Below, one piece after another: positions 7,264 through 14,206 of a DNA stretch of 20,391 nucleotides. The DNA lies in NCBI GenBank assembly GCA_934086255.1, contig CAKOIB010000010.1:1-20391 (forward strand), in the 5' to 3' direction. The notes beneath the pieces were generated by a model that had not been told where the DNA came from, made no database searches, and saw only the letters and a program-made list of their open reading frames with translations. The position numbers and the translations under genes are program-made. Positions within the stretch are counted from its first letter, which is position 1. Each line of letters starts with the position of its first letter. The DNA is from an uncultured Bacilli bacterium (GTDB lineage: Bacteria; Bacillota_I; Bacilli_A; RF39; UBA660).

Positions 7264-7692
7264 TTGAGTATAATAAAATATTCTAATAAAGAGAAAAATC
7301 TTCTTGCTAGACTTATGAGAGCAGAGGCTCTTGGTGAAGGGGATCTAGGTATGTTAATGGTTGGTAATGTTATTGTAAATCGTGCTCTTGCTGATTGTTT
7401 AACTTTTAAAAATATAAGAACTATTACTGATGTTGTATATCAAAGTCCTGGTGGTTTTGTGGGAGTTAATTCTTCTTTGTTTGTTGGTAATCCCACTACT
7501 AAGGAGCTTAGTCTTGCTGGTCGTATTTTAAGGGGTGAGTATTATCATCCTGCGACTAATGCTTTATGGTTTTATGCACCAAAGAAGAATGAGAATTGTT
7601 TGTCTCTTTGGTATGAACAAAGAAATTCTGGAAGGTATAAGAATCATTGTTTTTATGTTCCTAAGTCTGGTGTTTGTAGACAGATTCATTAA
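7264..7692 (+). CDS. SleB/CwlJ-like cell wall hydrolase, no signal peptide
   Basis: This small protein of 142 residues falls in the SleB/CwlJ hydrolase family (Hydrolase_2). The N-terminal block LLARLMRAEALGEGDLG contains the family's catalytic glutamate (in R-A-E-A), followed by V-G-N-V-I-V-N-R and a late W-F-Y-A-P region. Its length and lack of a signal peptide recall CwlJ, a spore cortex-lytic enzyme of Bacillus, more than the secreted SleB. The frame is open to a GTG at 7258, but AGGTG at 7251-7255 is only 2 bases from that codon and 8 bases from the TTG at 7264, so TTG is preferred. It ends in a terminator shared with the converging amidase gene. A role in spores is only inference; no other sporulation gene is visible. 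Confidence 0.8.
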   Translation: MSIIKYSNKEKNLLARLMRAEALGEGDLGMLMVGNVIVNRALADCLTFKNIRTITDVVYQSPGGFVGVNSSLFVGNPTTKELSLAGRILRGEYYHPATNALWFYAPKKNENCLSLWYEQRNSGRYKNHCFYVPKSGVCRQIH

Positions 7693-7722
7693 AAAAATAA
7701 TTCATTTTCGAATTATTTTTTT
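7691..7722. terminator. Bidirectional terminator between hydrolase and amidase genes
   Basis: AAAAAAATAATTC (7691-7703) pairs perfectly with GAATTATTTTTTT (7710-7722) around a six-base loop. The stop codons of both converging genes (7690-7692 and 7713-7715) fall inside or at the edge of the stem. Confidence 0.85.
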
Positions 7723-8915
7723 GGTATTAGTAAGATTTGTCCTACTTTTAAAGTGTTGTTTGTTAGGTTGTTAAGTTTTATTATGTCTTCGACTGATACA
7801 TTGTATTGTCTAGATATTTTCCAAAGACTGTCTCCTTTTTGTACTGTATATTTTTCATAGTTGTCTTGTTCTGGTATTGTTAGTTTTTGTCCGATTGATA
7901 ACATGTTTGTGGATAGATTGTTTATATTTTTTAGATCATTAACAGATATGTTAAACTTTTTAGCAATGCTCCATAGTGAGTCTCCACTTTGTACTATGTA
8001 TACATTTTTATTTGTTGTTTGATCTTTTTGTTCTTCTTTTACTGCTGGGATTAGTATTTGTTGACCTACAGTGAGCATGGTTGTACCAAGATTGTTTTCT
8101 TGTACAATGTCATTTACGCTTATTCCGTATTTATTGGCAATGCTCCATAGAGAGTCTCCTTTTTGAACTGTATATACTGTGTAGTTAGATTGTGATGTTT
8201 TTGGAATGGTTAGTTTTTGACCAAGTTGTAAGATGTTACTAGATAGATTGTTTTGTTTTTTTAACTCTTCGATACTAGTGTTATATTTATTGGCAATGCT
8301 ATATAGACTGTCTCCTTTTTGTACTATGTATTCATTATTTGTTTGTGGTTTTTTATATGGAACGTTTATATAGTTAGTTAATGCTTTTACTACTGCTTCA
8401 GCATAGTCTTCTAGATTGTTTTGTAATTGATATACGTCGTCTTTTTTACTATCTATAAAGCCGTATTCTAATAATAATGATTGTAGGTTACCTGTGTCTC
8501 TTATGATGAAGTAGTAATCTTTACTAGGGTTTTCTGGTAGTCTTCTTTGATATGAGCCTCGAATGTTTTGGCCTTGTTTTGCTATTTCATTTAGGATATC
8601 TGTTGCTAATTCATCATCGTTTCTTAAAGCATATACTATTTCAGCACCATCTCCTCCGCCAGAGTTAATATGGTTTGATATTAATATTACGTCTGATCTA
8701 TTACCAAATGCATTCATTATTCTATTTATTCTTTCTTTTCTGTCTAGTGTTTCATCAGTTGTTCTTGTTATTTTTACAGGGACTCCTAGTTCTTTTAGTC
8801 TATTGTATATGTAAAGTGATGATTGAAGGTTGAAGTCTTTTTCTTGGAGACCGTTTGCTACTGCTCCTGGATCGACGCCACCGTGTCCAGCGTCTATAAC
8901 TATTTTATAATTCAT
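7713..8915 (-). CDS. N-acetylmuramoyl-L-alanine amidase with four LysM repeats
   Basis: This 400-residue protein starts with an Amidase_3 domain (about residues 2-185). Zinc ligands and catalytic residues are in place: His11 in DAGHGG, Glu25 in GLQEKDF, His82 in SNHINSGG and Glu150 in LLLEYGF. Four LysM peptidoglycan-binding repeats follow (about 195-239, 248-292, 303-348, 353-398), each with a Y-x-V-Q-x-G-D-S-L start and an L-x-I-P end. It cleaves the amide between MurNAc and L-alanine of the stem peptide. There is no signal peptide: the chain begins straight in the first beta strand, as in CwlC-type mother-cell lytic amidases. The frame opens at a GTG at 8924, but that codon lies within the AGGTGA ribosome binding site; the ATG at 8915 is spaced correctly. 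Confidence 0.92.
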   Translation of the reverse strand: MNYKIVIDAGHGGVDPGAVANGLQEKDFNLQSSLYIYNRLKELGVPVKITRTTDETLDRKERINRIMNAFGNRSDVILISNHINSGGGDGAEIVYALRNDDELATDILNEIAKQGQNIRGSYQRRLPENPSKDYYFIIRDTGNLQSLLLEYGFIDSKKDDVYQLQNNLEDYAEAVVKALTNYINVPYKKPQTNNEYIVQKGDSLYSIANKYNTSIEELKKQNNLSSNILQLGQKLTIPKTSQSNYTVYTVQKGDSLWSIANKYGISVNDIVQENNLGTTMLTVGQQILIPAVKEEQKDQTTNKNVYIVQSGDSLWSIAKKFNISVNDLKNINNLSTNMLSIGQKLTIPEQDNYEKYTVQKGDSLWKISRQYNVSVEDIIKLNNLTNNTLKVGQILLIPKK

Positions 8916-8966
8916 TAAAATCACCTAGATTATTTTATGCTATTTGGGTGGTTTTTGTTATATAAA

Positions 8967-8992
8967 TAAAAGACTACTTTTAAGTAGTTCTT
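8967..8992 (-). terminator. Terminator of the small VbhA-like gene
   Basis: On the minus strand ACTAC / GTAGT with a TTAAAA loop (plus strand 8972-8990), extended past one mismatch, is followed by TTTTATTT. It lies after the stop at 9014. Confidence 0.65.
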
Positions 8993-9013
8993 TCATAAGT
9001 GTATTTGTATTTA

Positions 9014-9205
9014 TTATTCATAGATTTTTTTATATTTTTCTATAATTTTTTTACGTTCTATTTCAGTTGTAGATTTGCCAATTATGCAATTATAAAGTTT
9101 TTGTTTTAATTCTTTAGTTAATGGCATGCCTTCTTGTGCCATAGCACCATCAACTTTTTTTATTTTTTCTTGGATATCTTTTTTGGTTTGTTCTTTGTTA
9201 TTCAT
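9014..9205 (-). CDS. Small protein, possible VbhA-family antitoxin without a visible toxin
   Basis: The product is 63 residues, charged and probably all helical. The pattern A-M-A-Q-E-G-M-P-L-T then K-E-L-K-Q-K-L-Y-N-C-I-I-G-K-S-T-T-E followed by a Lys/Glu-rich tail ending in I-I-E-K-Y-K-K resembles VbhA-type antitoxins (E-G-x-x-x-T/S-x-E, then G-x-x-S/T-x-E-E). Known VbhA proteins inhibit Fic AMP-transferase toxins, with an S/T-x-x-x-E-G motif that inserts in the Fic active site; here the E-G is present but the upstream residue of that motif is Asp/Gly, so activity is uncertain. No Fic gene lies on either side. The frame opens at GTG 9214, but that codon overlaps the GAGTGA ribosome binding site, so ATG 9205 is chosen. 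It is divergent from cvpA. Confidence 0.5.
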   Translation of the reverse strand: MNNKEQTKKDIQEKIKKVDGAMAQEGMPLTKELKQKLYNCIIGKSTTEIERKKIIEKYKKIYE

Positions 9206-9255
9206 AAAAATCACTCGCTTTTTTAAGTTTTTTGATATATATATTATATTACAAT

Positions 9256-9285
9256 TTGATTAATATATCATTAGTTTTATATAAT
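9256..9285 (+). promoter_or_regulatory. Promoter of cvpA-trxA
   Basis: TTGATT (9256-9261), an 18-base spacer and TATAAT (9280-9285). Transcription would begin near 9292, so the TTG at 9290 that opens the frame cannot be the start codon. Confidence 0.65.
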
Positions 9286-9340
9286 TTACTTGTATTATTG
9301 GATTGTTTTAATATATAATATTATTATAGGAAGTGGTAAT

Positions 9341-10054
9341 GTGATTGGAATTGTAGATGCTTTTATAATTGGTATTATTTTAATATTTGGTGTTGGTGGT
9401 TTAAAGAATGGATTTTTTAAACAGACTGTTATTACGATAGGTACAATATTATTATTTGTTGTTTCTTATTATCTTAAGGATTTTGTAGCGGATTTTTTAA
9501 GTTATAATTTGCCATTTTTTGATTTTGGTGGAGATATGATGGGGCTTGTTTCTCTTAATATAATAATGTATCAACTTATTGGATTTATTTTAGTGTTTGT
9601 AGTGTTATCTGTAATATTTGGAATAATTGTTAAGATTACTGGTATATTTGAAAAGATTTTAAAGTTTACTATTATACTTGGTATTCCTTCGAAGATATTA
9701 GGTTTTTTACTTGGACTTGTTGAAGGGTATGTTGTAGTATTTATTGCACTTTTCTTTTTACATCAACCAATAGTGGATGTTAAAGTGCTTGGGGAATCTA
9801 AGTTTATGAATCCTATTTTATCTTCTTCACCAGTTTTATCTAATGTTGTATCTGATACTAATGATGTAATTGATGAGGTTTATGTTTTAGTGGATGATTA
9901 TTTAAAGGATAAGGATGTTCATAAGTTTAATGTTAAGTCTATTGATACAATGTTAAAGTATAAAGTTATTGATGTAGATTATATGGATAAGTTAATAGAG
10001 AAAGATAAGATTAATATACCTGGTATTACTATGGTTGTTGATAAGTATCGTTAA
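9341..10054 (+). CDS. CvpA family membrane protein
   Basis: The product is 237 residues. Four hydrophobic segments fill about the first 145 residues, and the N-terminal I-V-D-A-F-I-I-G-I-I-L-I-F-G-V-G-G-L-K-N-G-F block fits CvpA (colicin V production) proteins, which have a conserved G-x-x-x-G-F after the first helix. The remaining 90 residues are a soluble, Asp/Lys-rich tail. The family is widespread and its exact role is unsettled (envelope stress or permeability has been proposed). The longest frame opens at TTG 9290, which coincides with the predicted transcription start; GTG 9341 has AGGAAG 7 bases upstream and gives a normal CvpA N-terminus. The thioredoxin gene follows 11 bases later, so they form one operon. 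Confidence 0.8.
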   Translation: MIGIVDAFIIGIILIFGVGGLKNGFFKQTVITIGTILLFVVSYYLKDFVADFLSYNLPFFDFGGDMMGLVSLNIIMYQLIGFILVFVVLSVIFGIIVKITGIFEKILKFTIILGIPSKILGFLLGLVEGYVVVFIALFFLHQPIVDVKVLGESKFMNPILSSSPVLSNVVSDTNDVIDEVYVLVDDYLKDKDVHKFNVKSIDTMLKYKVIDVDYMDKLIEKDKINIPGITMVVDKYR

Positions 10055-10065
10055 GGAGGGATATT

Positions 10066-10362
10066 ATGTTAAAGTATTTAGAAAATGAAAGTTTTAATGA
10101 AATTATTAATCAAGATAAGGTTTTAGTGGATTTTTATGCAGAATGGTGTGGTCCATGTAAGATGCTTACTCCTGTTTTAGAAAGGCTTGGAGAGTCTTTT
10201 GAAATAGTTAAGGTTGATGTTGATAAGCATTTTGATCTTGCTAAGGAATATGGTATTATGTCTGTTCCTACTTTGTTTATTTTTAAGAATGGTAAGGTTG
10301 TTAAGCAAATGATTGGTTTTAATGGATATGATGAGTTAAAGAATGAATTAGAAAGGGCTTAG
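10066..10362 (+). CDS. trxA: Thioredoxin
   Basis: This 98-residue thioredoxin fold has the active site WCGPC (in AEWCGPCKML, near residues 26-35) and the cis-proline in MSVPTLFIF. It reduces protein disulfides in the cytoplasm, normally kept reduced by thioredoxin reductase, which is not in the window. Length is slightly below the usual 105 residues, with a short N-terminus. An AAGGAGG site precedes the ATG and the gene lies 11 bases after cvpA, so the two are co-transcribed. The stop codon is inside a weak terminator. Confidence 0.95.
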   Translation: MLKYLENESFNEIINQDKVLVDFYAEWCGPCKMLTPVLERLGESFEIVKVDVDKHFDLAKEYGIMSVPTLFIFKNGKVVKQMIGFNGYDELKNELERA

Positions 10363-10371
10363 GCCTTTTTT
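10352..10371 (+). terminator. Weak terminator after trxA
   Basis: AAAGG / CCTTT around a seven-base loop, followed by a T run. It overlaps the trxA stop codon (10360-10362). The stem is only five pairs, so some read-through to ftsA is possible. Confidence 0.5.
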
Positions 10372-10392
10372 AATTACTTTGTTTTATTTTTC

Positions 10393-10421
10393 TTGAAGTT
10401 TTAAATTGTTTATTGTATAAT
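10393..10421 (+). promoter_or_regulatory. Promoter of ftsA-ftsZ
   Basis: TTGAAG (10393-10398), a 17-base spacer and TATAAT (10416-10421), 26 bases before the ftsA start. Confidence 0.7.
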
Positions 10422-10446
10422 TTTATTAAGATATTGAGGGATGTTT

Positions 10447-11673
10447 ATGAGAAAGATATTTACAAGTATTGATATTGGCACTAATGAGATAAAGGTCGTT
10501 ACTGTTGAGGAGTTTAACGATAGGTTTAATGTGCTTGCAAGTTCTTCGGTTAAATCAACTGGTGTTAAACAAGGTTTAATAGTGGATGCTAATTTGGTTA
10601 GTTCTTCTATTAAGAAGGCTATTAAGGATAATGAGAGTAAACTTGGTGTTAAGATTGATGAGACTATTGCTATTGTTCCTTCGAATAATATGGAAATATG
10701 TATGAGGCATGGAAAAGTAAATGTTCATGATGATATGATTACTGGTGATGTAATTTTTGATTGTATGGAAAATGCTTTAAAAGAAGAAAAAGTAGTGGGT
10801 ATGGAAGTTACTAATGTTTCACCAATAGAGTTTAGGATTGATGAGTCTAAGAAGGTTAAGAATCCTTTGGGTCTTTCTGGTAAGTGTTTAGAGTCTAAGA
10901 ATATAGTTTGTTATGTTCCTAAGAAGAATGTTTATTCTGTTATTAGTATTATAGAGAGTTTGAATATTAAAGTAGTTGATATAGTTATTTCTTCGATTGG
11001 TGATTATTATTCTGTTAAGAATAAAGAATTGGATGAAAGAGTTGGTGCTATTGTAAATATTGGAGAGGATAAGAGTGTTGTTTCAATATTTAATAAGGGT
11101 ATAATAATGAGTGAGAGTATTATACCGATTGGTTCTAGTATGATTGATAAGGAACTTATATTTAATTATAAGATTGAAGAGGATTGTGCTATTAAGATTA
11201 AGAATACTTTTGCAGTTGCTAGTAGGAAGTATGCTGATGGAGAGGAAACTTATGAGTTTGTTAATAGAGTGGGGAATGAAGTGTCTATTAATCAGTATCA
11301 ATTAGCAGAATTAGTGGAGACAAAGTTAGTGGAAATGTTAAAAAGTATAAAAAATGAGATAAATAACTTAACAAAACGTGAAATTAATTATATAATAGTA
11401 ACTGGGGGAATTACTTCTATGCTGGGATTTAGTTCCTTAGTTGAAGAATTATATGGTAGACATAGTAGTGTTTTATCACTTTATGTTATTGGAATTAGAA
11501 ATAATAAGTATTCTACTGTATATGGTTCTGTTAAGTATTTTAATGAAAAGCTTAATTTAAGAGAAAAAGATTATACGATGTTTAGTGAAGAAAAGATAAA
11601 TGAATTGACACAAGTACGTAGAAAAATAGGGGCAAGTAGTGTGTTAGGGAAAATATTTAAAATATTTGATTAA
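10447..11673 (+). CDS. ftsA: Cell division protein FtsA
   Basis: This 408-residue actin-like ATPase anchors FtsZ to the membrane and helps recruit the divisome. The phosphate-1 motif S-I-D-I-G-T (residues 7-12) is at the N-terminus, a V-T-G-G nucleotide-binding motif (in IIVTGGITSM) is near residue 315, and the last residues LGKIFKIF form a basic amphipathic helix typical of the FtsA membrane-targeting tail. Length is close to the family norm of about 420. ftsZ begins 12 bases downstream. The frame also has an ATG at 10441, but the GAGGG site ends immediately before it; the ATG at 10447 is spaced 6 bases from that site and gives the usual MRKIFTSIDIG start. Confidence 0.93.
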   Translation: MRKIFTSIDIGTNEIKVVTVEEFNDRFNVLASSSVKSTGVKQGLIVDANLVSSSIKKAIKDNESKLGVKIDETIAIVPSNNMEICMRHGKVNVHDDMITGDVIFDCMENALKEEKVVGMEVTNVSPIEFRIDESKKVKNPLGLSGKCLESKNIVCYVPKKNVYSVISIIESLNIKVVDIVISSIGDYYSVKNKELDERVGAIVNIGEDKSVVSIFNKGIIMSESIIPIGSSMIDKELIFNYKIEEDCAIKIKNTFAVASRKYADGEETYEFVNRVGNEVSINQYQLAELVETKLVEMLKSIKNEINNLTKREINYIIVTGGITSMLGFSSLVEELYGRHSSVLSLYVIGIRNNKYSTVYGSVKYFNEKLNLREKDYTMFSEEKINELTQVRRKIGASSVLGKIFKIFD

Positions 11674-11685
11674 GGAGATGATGTT

Positions 11686-12771
11686 ATGTTTGATATGTCG
11701 ATGGTTGACCAATTAGCAAAAATAAAAGTAGTAGGAGTCGGTGGTGGCGGTGGTAATGCTATTAACCGAATGATTGAAGCAGGAGTTCGTGGGGTTGAGT
11801 TTATTGTTGTTAATACTGATGCTCAAGTTTTAAATGCATCAAAAGCAGATATTAAGATTCAATTAGGTCATGGACTTGGTGCTGGGGCTAAACCAGAAAT
11901 AGGTAAGGAAACTGCGATTAAGGCTAAAAAAGAAATAGAAGAAGCATTAAAGGGTGCTGATATGGTATTTATTACTTGTGGTATGGGTGGAGGAACTGGT
12001 ACAGGTGCTGCTCCAGTTATTGCTGAAATATCACAAAACTTAGGTGCTTTAACTGTTGCTATTGTTACACGTCCTTTCTCTTTTGAGGGTAAAAGAAGAA
12101 TGGATAATGCTTTAGCAGGAATAGAAGAATTAAAGAAGAGTGTTGATACTTTAATAGTTATTCCTAATGATAGATTAAGGGAAATTATAGATAAGTCTAC
12201 TTCAATGCTTGATGCGTTTAAGGAAGTTGATAATGTTCTTTTACGTGGTGTACAATCTATTTCAGATTTAATCGCGGTAGTAGGGTTAGTTAACTTGGAT
12301 TTTGCAGATATTAGATCTGTTATGGAAAAATCTGGTAATGCTATTATTGGTATAGGTATAGGTATGGGTGAAGATAGGGCTATTGAGGCTGCTAAGCAAG
12401 CGGTGTCATCTCCTCTTTTGGAAACATCTATTCATGGGGCAACTGATGCTATTATAAATATTACTGGTGGTGCTAATTTAACATTATTTGAAGCAGAACA
12501 AGCTGCTGAAGTGGTACGTGCTGCTGCTAATACGGATATTAATGCTATATTTGGTTCTGTTATTAATGAAAACTTAACTGATGAGGTTATTGTTACTGTA
12601 ATTGCTACAGGTTTTGATAAGAAGTCAAATAAACAGCCTTTATATAATCAAATTAATCAAACTAATAAAAGATCTGAGAATAGATATGATTTAGATGATG
12701 AGGATAGTTCTTCGAGCAGTTTTGAACCTACTGAGATAGAAATACCTACTTTTATGCATAAAAACTTTTAG
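11686..12771 (+). CDS. ftsZ: Cell division protein FtsZ
   Basis: This 361-residue tubulin-like GTPase forms the Z ring. Visible features are the GGGGGN loop (residues 19-24 region), the tubulin signature GGGTGTGAAP near residue 105, an N-R-like start of the second domain, a short acidic/serine linker after about 320, and a C-terminal peptide E-I-E-I-P-T-F-M-H-K that contacts FtsA. The protein is of normal, slightly short length because the linker is short. AGGAGATGATGTT precedes the ATG, 12 bases after ftsA. A strong terminator follows, so this ftsAZ operon does not continue into the next gene. Confidence 0.98.
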   Translation: MFDMSMVDQLAKIKVVGVGGGGGNAINRMIEAGVRGVEFIVVNTDAQVLNASKADIKIQLGHGLGAGAKPEIGKETAIKAKKEIEEALKGADMVFITCGMGGGTGTGAAPVIAEISQNLGALTVAIVTRPFSFEGKRRMDNALAGIEELKKSVDTLIVIPNDRLREIIDKSTSMLDAFKEVDNVLLRGVQSISDLIAVVGLVNLDFADIRSVMEKSGNAIIGIGIGMGEDRAIEAAKQAVSSPLLETSIHGATDAIINITGGANLTLFEAEQAAEVVRAAANTDINAIFGSVINENLTDEVIVTVIATGFDKKSNKQPLYNQINQTNKRSENRYDLDDEDSSSSSFEPTEIEIPTFMHKNF

Positions 12772-12776
12772 TTATT

Positions 12777-12808
12777 AAGAACCTCTTTTTAGAGGTTCTT
12801 TACTTTTT
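12777..12808 (+). terminator. Terminator after ftsZ
   Basis: A perfect 10-bp stem AAGAACCTCT (12777-12786) / AGAGGTTCTT (12791-12800) with a TTTT loop, followed by TACTTTTT. Confidence 0.9.
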
Positions 12809-12827
12809 ATTAATGATATGTTATACT
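12799..12827 (+). promoter_or_regulatory. Promoter of transglutaminase-like gene
   Basis: TTTACT (12799-12804), a 17-base spacer and TATACT (12822-12827), the latter preceded by TG. The -35 region sits in the T tract of the ftsZ terminator. Initiation near 12834 excludes the ATG at 12813 that opens the frame. Confidence 0.5.
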
Positions 12828-12851
12828 AAAGCAGTTTTATGGGGGAGTATT

Positions 12852-14132
12852 ATGTTGGTATTAAGTGAAGAAAATAATAAATTAGTTATATCTTTTGAGG
12901 GGCTTGAAGATTATCATATTTTAGATGAATATAGTGAGGAGTATTTAAATAGTTTATATGTTTCTTATAAGGATAAAGTTCTTGGATTGGATAATTCAGT
13001 TTTTTCTTGTTATATAAGTGATTTTGATGATGAGTGTGTTTTTGTTAATATAGATGCATTTGATAATCTTGAGTTATTAAAGGAGTTTATTAATAAAGTT
13101 AAAAATATGGAAATTGTTATTAAGGTTAATGATACTGAAAGAGTCTTTAATTTTATATCTTCATTGAATGAAGATGAGATAAATAATGTTTATATAAATT
13201 ATCAGTTTAATTCTGATGTTGCAAGTGTTAAGGATTATAAAAATATGATATCTAAAATAAATAGTCTTGTGTACACCATAAAAAGTCTTAATCTTTCAGA
13301 GCTTGAAACTGTAATGGTGGTTTATGATATAGTAAAAGCTAATGAGTATAAGAAGAAGTCTTTTGATGATCCTTCTCTTACTAGGGCTGTTCATAATGTG
13401 GTTCTTGGTGATGGTTGTGTTTGTGCTGGTTTTAGTAATTATTTTAATTTTTTATTAAATGAGTTTGGTATAAAGAGTTATCCTGTTATTTTGAATCATG
13501 ATAATAGAGATAGTAGGCATCAAAGAAGTATTATGTATGTAAATGATGATAAGTATGGTGTTAATGGTATTTATATGTTTGATCCTACTTATGATTGTAA
13601 AAAGAGTGATAATTATGTTAATAATTATGATTATTTTTTACAAAGTGTTTCTTATTTTAAAGATTGTTTTGTTAATGAGTATATTGATGCTAGTAGTTTA
13701 GGTAATTATGATGTTTATGGTTTGTTTGATATGGATGATAATGATATAGATAATATGGAATTAATTGATTATGGTAATCTTAATAAGACTATTTCTTATT
13801 TGAATAGAATGTGTGGTAAGAAGAATGATTATTTTAGTATGTTTGATTTAGAAAAAATTAAAAAAAGTATTGGGTTTTATAAGGATTTAATGTCTAAAGA
13901 TGTTGATTATGATGTTTTTGTTAATTTATTGTTTAATGTTAAGCTGGTAGAAGGGGAAATGGGTTTTGTTAGTGATTGTAGTTTTGATGAGGTAAGGGAT
14001 GTTGTTTATAAAAGATATAGGAGTATGTATATTAGGAATAAGGATTTGCTTGGTTTATTGTTTCTTAAGTTGGATTTTGATCATAGTGATTTGTTGTTTA
14101 ATGATGAAATGTTAAAAAAAATAAAGAAATAA
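12852..14132 (+). CDS. Transglutaminase-like (papain-fold) protein, cytoplasmic
   Basis: This 426-residue protein has no signal peptide or membrane segment. A transglutaminase-like core is visible in the middle: Cys191 in G-C-V-C-A-G-F-S, His223 in S-R-H-Q-R-S and Asp244 in Y-M-F-D-P-T-Y-D, in the usual Cys-His-Asp order. Members of this superfamily act as proteases, amidases or cross-linkers; substrate here is unknown. The N-terminal 140 residues and the C-terminal 150 residues are Asp/Asn/Tyr-rich and not recognised. GGGGGAG sits 5 bases before ATG 12852. Position next to ftsZ does not prove a division role because a terminator and a new promoter lie between them. Confidence 0.72.
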   Translation: MLVLSEENNKLVISFEGLEDYHILDEYSEEYLNSLYVSYKDKVLGLDNSVFSCYISDFDDECVFVNIDAFDNLELLKEFINKVKNMEIVIKVNDTERVFNFISSLNEDEINNVYINYQFNSDVASVKDYKNMISKINSLVYTIKSLNLSELETVMVVYDIVKANEYKKKSFDDPSLTRAVHNVVLGDGCVCAGFSNYFNFLLNEFGIKSYPVILNHDNRDSRHQRSIMYVNDDKYGVNGIYMFDPTYDCKKSDNYVNNYDYFLQSVSYFKDCFVNEYIDASSLGNYDVYGLFDMDDNDIDNMELIDYGNLNKTISYLNRMCGKKNDYFSMFDLEKIKKSIGFYKDLMSKDVDYDVFVNLLFNVKLVEGEMGFVSDCSFDEVRDVVYKRYRSMYIRNKDLLGLLFLKLDFDHSDLLFNDEMLKKIKK

Positions 14133-14153
14133 AGTAAAGTACTTTATTTTTTT
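14127..14153 (+). terminator. Terminator after transglutaminase-like gene
   Basis: AAATAAAGT (14127-14135) / ACTTTATTT (14141-14149) with an AAAGT loop and a T run to 14153. The stop codon TAA (14130-14132) is within the stem. Confidence 0.85.
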
Positions 14154-14162
14154 GTTTTTTAT

Positions 14163-14171
14163 TGATATAAT
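14163..14171 (+). promoter_or_regulatory. Extended -10 promoter of the DUF6273-like surface gene
   Basis: TGATATAAT at 14163-14171, 35 bases before the GTG start. No convincing -35 box is seen. Confidence 0.5.
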
Positions 14172-14206
14172 TTATGATATAGGATATAGTATGAGGAGTG
14201 ATACTT

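Noticed and set aside
9290..9340. Start of cvpA at TTG 9290
   Set aside because: The codon lies at the predicted transcription start and lacks a ribosome binding site; GTG 9341 has AGGAAG at correct spacing and a normal family N-terminus.
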